Assembly (NCBI GenBank): GCA_007571225.1
Contig: RKRU01000058.1
Location: 1-8,543, forward strand
Source: Nitrosopumilaceae archaeon
GTDB taxonomy: Archaea; Thermoproteota; Nitrososphaeria; Nitrososphaerales; Nitrosopumilaceae
DNA: 8,543 nucleotides
Direction of reading: 5' to 3'
Shown here in pieces: positions 6,256-8,543 of the stretch. A program made the translations under genes and the position numbers. Positions within the stretch are counted from its first letter, which is position 1; each line of letters begins with the position of its first letter. A model generated the notes under the pieces. It was not told the DNA's origin and ran no database searches. It was given only the letters and a program-made list of their open reading frames with translations.

Positions 6256-8442
6256 CTATCTGTAATATGGTGCCACCAGCTTCTCGCCCAGCTTGAGGTC
6301 CTTTTGCTCCCTGACCTTCTTTATGGCCTCTTCAAAGCGCTTCATGTTTACCTTGGCCTCTATACTCTTCTTCTCCACATCCTTTACGTCCGGATGGGAG
6401 TCTAGGAACTCGTGTATGACAAGTGAGACTGCTGTGTTGGCAATGGATGCAGTATCGGCTCCACTCATGCCGTCAGTCATCTCTGCCAGCTTGTCAAAGT
6501 TGACGCGCTCCAGATCGTTGGGATCATCTACTATGGGTATCTTCTTGGCGTTGATGCGCAGTATACTCTTCCTACTTTCTTTATCAGGCAGCGGGATCTG
6601 TATTATCTTGTCAAACCTACCCGGACGCAGCAGTGCGGGGTCGATCATGTCTGCCCTGTTGGTGGCTGCAAGCACTACGACTCCGTGCATGTTCTCCATA
6701 CCGTCAAGTTCGGTGAGCAGCTGTGATACGACCCTCTCGGTCACTGCCGTCTCCCCGCCGGATCCCCTGATTGGCGCAATGGAGTCTATCTCGTCGAAGA
6801 ATACTACGCATGGCGAGGATTGGCGCGCCCTCTTGAATATTTCTCTGATGCCGCGCTCGGACTCGCCTACCCACTTTGACAGCAGTTCGGGTCCGCGTAC
6901 CGAGACAAAGTTGGCCTCGCTCTGGGTTGCCACGGCCTTTGCAAGTAGGGTCTTGCCCGTGCCGCTAGGTCCGTGCAACAGTATGCCTCGGGGCATGCTG
7001 TGTCCAAGCTTGTCGTACAGTCCGGGATACTTCATGGGCCACTCCACTGCCTCTTGCAGGTCGCGTTTTACATCGTCTAGTCCGCCGACCTCCTCCCATC
7101 TCACATCCGGGTTCTCGATAAAGACCTCCCTCATACCTGATGGGGTCACCTCGATCAGCGCCTTTGTAAAGTCCTCGTGATTCACCACAAGCTTGTCTAG
7201 CGTCTCGGGTGGAATCTTCTCCTCCTCAAGGTTCAGTATTGGTAGCAGCCTTCTGAGGCACTTCATGGCGGCCTCCTTACAGAGGTACTCTAGATCGGCG
7301 CCCACGTATCCGTGACTTATGGAGGATATCCTATCAACGTTGACATCGTCGTCAAGCGGCATATTTCTGCTGTGTATTGCCAGTATGTCCTTTCTACCCT
7401 TCTTATCAGGCACCTTGATCTCGATCTCGCGATCAAACCTGCCCGGACGGCGCAGGGCGGGATCGATTGCGTTGGGCCGGTTGGTGGCAGATATCACTAT
7501 TACCTTACCGCGGGCCTCTAGTCCGTCCATGAGTGAGAGCATCTGGGAGACGACCCTGCGTTCCACCTCACCGGTTACCTCTTCTCTCTTGGGCGCTATC
7601 GAGTCGATCTCATCTACGAATATTATGGACGGAGCCTTCTCCCTGGCCTCCTTGAATATCTCGCGCAGCCGCGCCTCGCTCTCGCCGTAAAACTTGCTCA
7701 TAATCTCGGGACCTGATATGCTGATAAAGTGGGCGTTGCTCTCGTTTGCCACGGCCTTTGCAAGCAGCGTCTTGCCGGTGCCAGGAGGCCCGTACAGGAG
7801 TACCCCCTTTGGCGCTTCAATGCCTAGTTTTTCAAATATTTCGGGATGTCGTAGCGGCAGCTCGATCATCTCCCTGACCTTTTTAATCTCGTCTGTCAGT
7901 CCTCCAATATCCTCGTACGTGACCTGTGGCACTCCGCGGAGTGGCTCCCCTTTCTCGGCTATGCGGAATACGGTCTTTTGTGTTACAAGAACCGCATCGG
8001 ATGCCGGGGTCACCCCGATTACCTGAAACGTCAGCCTTCCGCCAAAGTATGGAACCATTACGTTGTCCCCCTTGATCAGGGGAACACTTTCTAGGGCGTC
8101 TGCAAGATATCTCTCGTCTATGGGCGGTATTGATTCTAGCGGCGCCACCACCACCTTTTCTGCACCAACTGCCTTTATCTTCTTGACTGTAATCGTATCG
8201 CCGATTGCTATACCTGAGTTGTTTCTACCTAGACCGTCTATTCTGATTATACCCTTGCCCTCGTCTGATGGATAGAGTGGAAGACATTTTGCCACCGTCC
8301 TCCGTTTCCCCTTTATCTCTATGACATCCCCTGTGGATGCGCTGAGCGTATCCATGGAGTCGTAGTCTATCCTTGCAACCCCTCTTCCGACATCACGCGT
8401 ATAAGCTTCCAGTACTTTCAGGGACAGGGCATTCTGACTCAT
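6256..8442 (-). CDS. cdc48: Cdc48/p97-type AAA+ ATPase
   Basis: A 728-residue type II AAA+ unfoldase, expected to form a cytoplasmic hexamer that unfolds proteins by threading. Order: N-domain (~1-175, double-psi barrel plus second lobe), D1 (~176-435), D2 (~445-690), C-terminal helices. D1 has Walker A GPPGTGKT (218-225), Walker B IIFVDEID (273-280), sensor SATNRPN (318-324) and arginine-finger segment RRPGRFDRE (331-339). D2 has GPSGTGKT (491-498), with Ser in place of the usual second Pro, Walker B VVFFDEID (546-553), AATNRAD (592-598) and LLRPGRFDK (604-612). The protein ends APYYR, whose last three residues fit the hydrophobic-Tyr-X signature that docks ATPases onto 20S proteasomes. ATG 8442 is chosen because it begins the canonical N-domain and lies 23 bp from a good TATA box. 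First gene of the cdc48-gatD-gatE run; length and motifs look intact. Confidence 0.96.
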   Translation of the reverse strand: MSQNALSLKVLEAYTRDVGRGVARIDYDSMDTLSASTGDVIEIKGKRRTVAKCLPLYPSDEGKGIIRIDGLGRNNSGIAIGDTITVKKIKAVGAEKVVVAPLESIPPIDERYLADALESVPLIKGDNVMVPYFGGRLTFQVIGVTPASDAVLVTQKTVFRIAEKGEPLRGVPQVTYEDIGGLTDEIKKVREMIELPLRHPEIFEKLGIEAPKGVLLYGPPGTGKTLLAKAVANESNAHFISISGPEIMSKFYGESEARLREIFKEAREKAPSIIFVDEIDSIAPKREEVTGEVERRVVSQMLSLMDGLEARGKVIVISATNRPNAIDPALRRPGRFDREIEIKVPDKKGRKDILAIHSRNMPLDDDVNVDRISSISHGYVGADLEYLCKEAAMKCLRRLLPILNLEEEKIPPETLDKLVVNHEDFTKALIEVTPSGMREVFIENPDVRWEEVGGLDDVKRDLQEAVEWPMKYPGLYDKLGHSMPRGILLHGPSGTGKTLLAKAVATQSEANFVSVRGPELLSKWVGESERGIREIFKRARQSSPCVVFFDEIDSIAPIRGSGGETAVTERVVSQLLTELDGMENMHGVVVLAATNRADMIDPALLRPGRFDKIIQIPLPDKESRKSILRINAKKIPIVDDPNDLERVNFDKLAEMTDGMSGADTASIANTAVSLVIHEFLDSHPDVKDVEKKSIEAKVNMKRFEEAIKKVREQKDLKLGEKLVAPYYR

Positions 8443-8465
8443 ACATAGGTAGCCTTATGGCTACG

Positions 8466-8472
8466 TTTTATA
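8466..8472 (-). promoter_or_regulatory. TATA box of cdc48 (probably also gatD and gatE)
   Basis: On the - strand the sequence reads GGTATAAAACG, a good archaeal TATA box. Its centre is about 27 bp from the ATG at 8442, so transcription would begin within a few bases of the start codon and the mRNA would be nearly leaderless. No Shine-Dalgarno sequence is seen before the ATG, which agrees. No other promoter is evident in the 16-bp and 1-bp gaps downstream, so gatD and gatE probably depend on it. Confidence 0.6.
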
Positions 8473-8543
8473 CCTTTGTCATAATGAATTGTAAAAGATT
8501 TCTTCCTTTACTGGCACCTGTGCCCTGTGAAAAAAAGACGATA

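Noticed and set aside
6293..7180. Long + strand open frame of 295 codons opposite cdc48
   Set aside because: It is a shadow of the strongly conserved cdc48 frame: Ser-rich, with no motifs of its own.
8513..8524. GGCACCTGTGCC palindrome next to a run of seven A at the right edge
   Set aside because: Could be a terminator for a gene beyond the edge (T-run on the - strand), but the T-run precedes the hairpin in that direction and no gene is visible to support it.
8484..8543. Short + strand frame starting MNCKRF and open to the right edge, possibly a divergent gene
   Set aside because: Only 20 codons are visible, with no clear Shine-Dalgarno and a TATA-like element too close to the ATG.

Overview
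The window looks like chromosomal DNA from an archaeon, most likely an ammonia-oxidising Nitrososphaerota (Thaumarchaeota) lineage. It carries the archaea-specific GatD/GatE tRNA amidotransferase pair, an archaeal-type Cdc48 AAA+ ATPase with a proteasome-docking-like C-terminus, TATA-box promoters at short distances from start codons, and a DUR3-type urea symporter as found in ammonia oxidisers. Base composition is mixed, roughly half G+C by eye. The lineage assignment is an inference; the archaeal assignment is strong.

Layout. Bases 1-347 are intergenic. They hold a pyrimidine-rich stretch with a small tandem repeat, then a dense cluster of candidate control elements: 17-bp direct repeats bracketed by two ACATGT palindromes, a perfect 7-bp-arm inverted repeat, and a TATA box. 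These lead into a rightward pair of genes: a sodium:solute symporter of the DUR3 urea-transporter type (348-2468) and, ten bases after its stop and in the same frame, a small two-TM protein with two CxxC zinc ribbons (2478-3017). A short convergent gap with two hairpins (3016-3059) separates them from a leftward block transcribed from the right: cdc48 (8442-6256), gatD (6239-4818) and gatE (4816-3084). The spacings are 16 bp and 1 bp, so this is probably one transcript, driven from a TATA box at 8466-8472 that would give an almost leaderless mRNA.

Function. GatD releases ammonia from glutamine (or asparagine). GatE uses it, with ATP, to convert Glu-tRNA(Gln) to Gln-tRNA(Gln), the normal archaeal route to glutaminyl-tRNA. 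Cdc48 is a double-ring unfoldase. The symporter would bring urea into the cell.

The most striking anomaly is in gatE. Its first ~405 residues and its C-terminal YqeY-like tail are both well preserved but lie in different frames, and the connecting segment that normally carries a conserved GVPEETR / PLPGxARMYPETD-type region is missing. This is a deletion plus frameshift, or an assembly/sequencing fault. Secondary points are several short tandem-repeat expansions inside gatD and at the start of gatE, and the operator-like array upstream of the urea transporter. I see no mobile element, CRISPR array, tRNA or rRNA, and no convincing novel multi-gene system.
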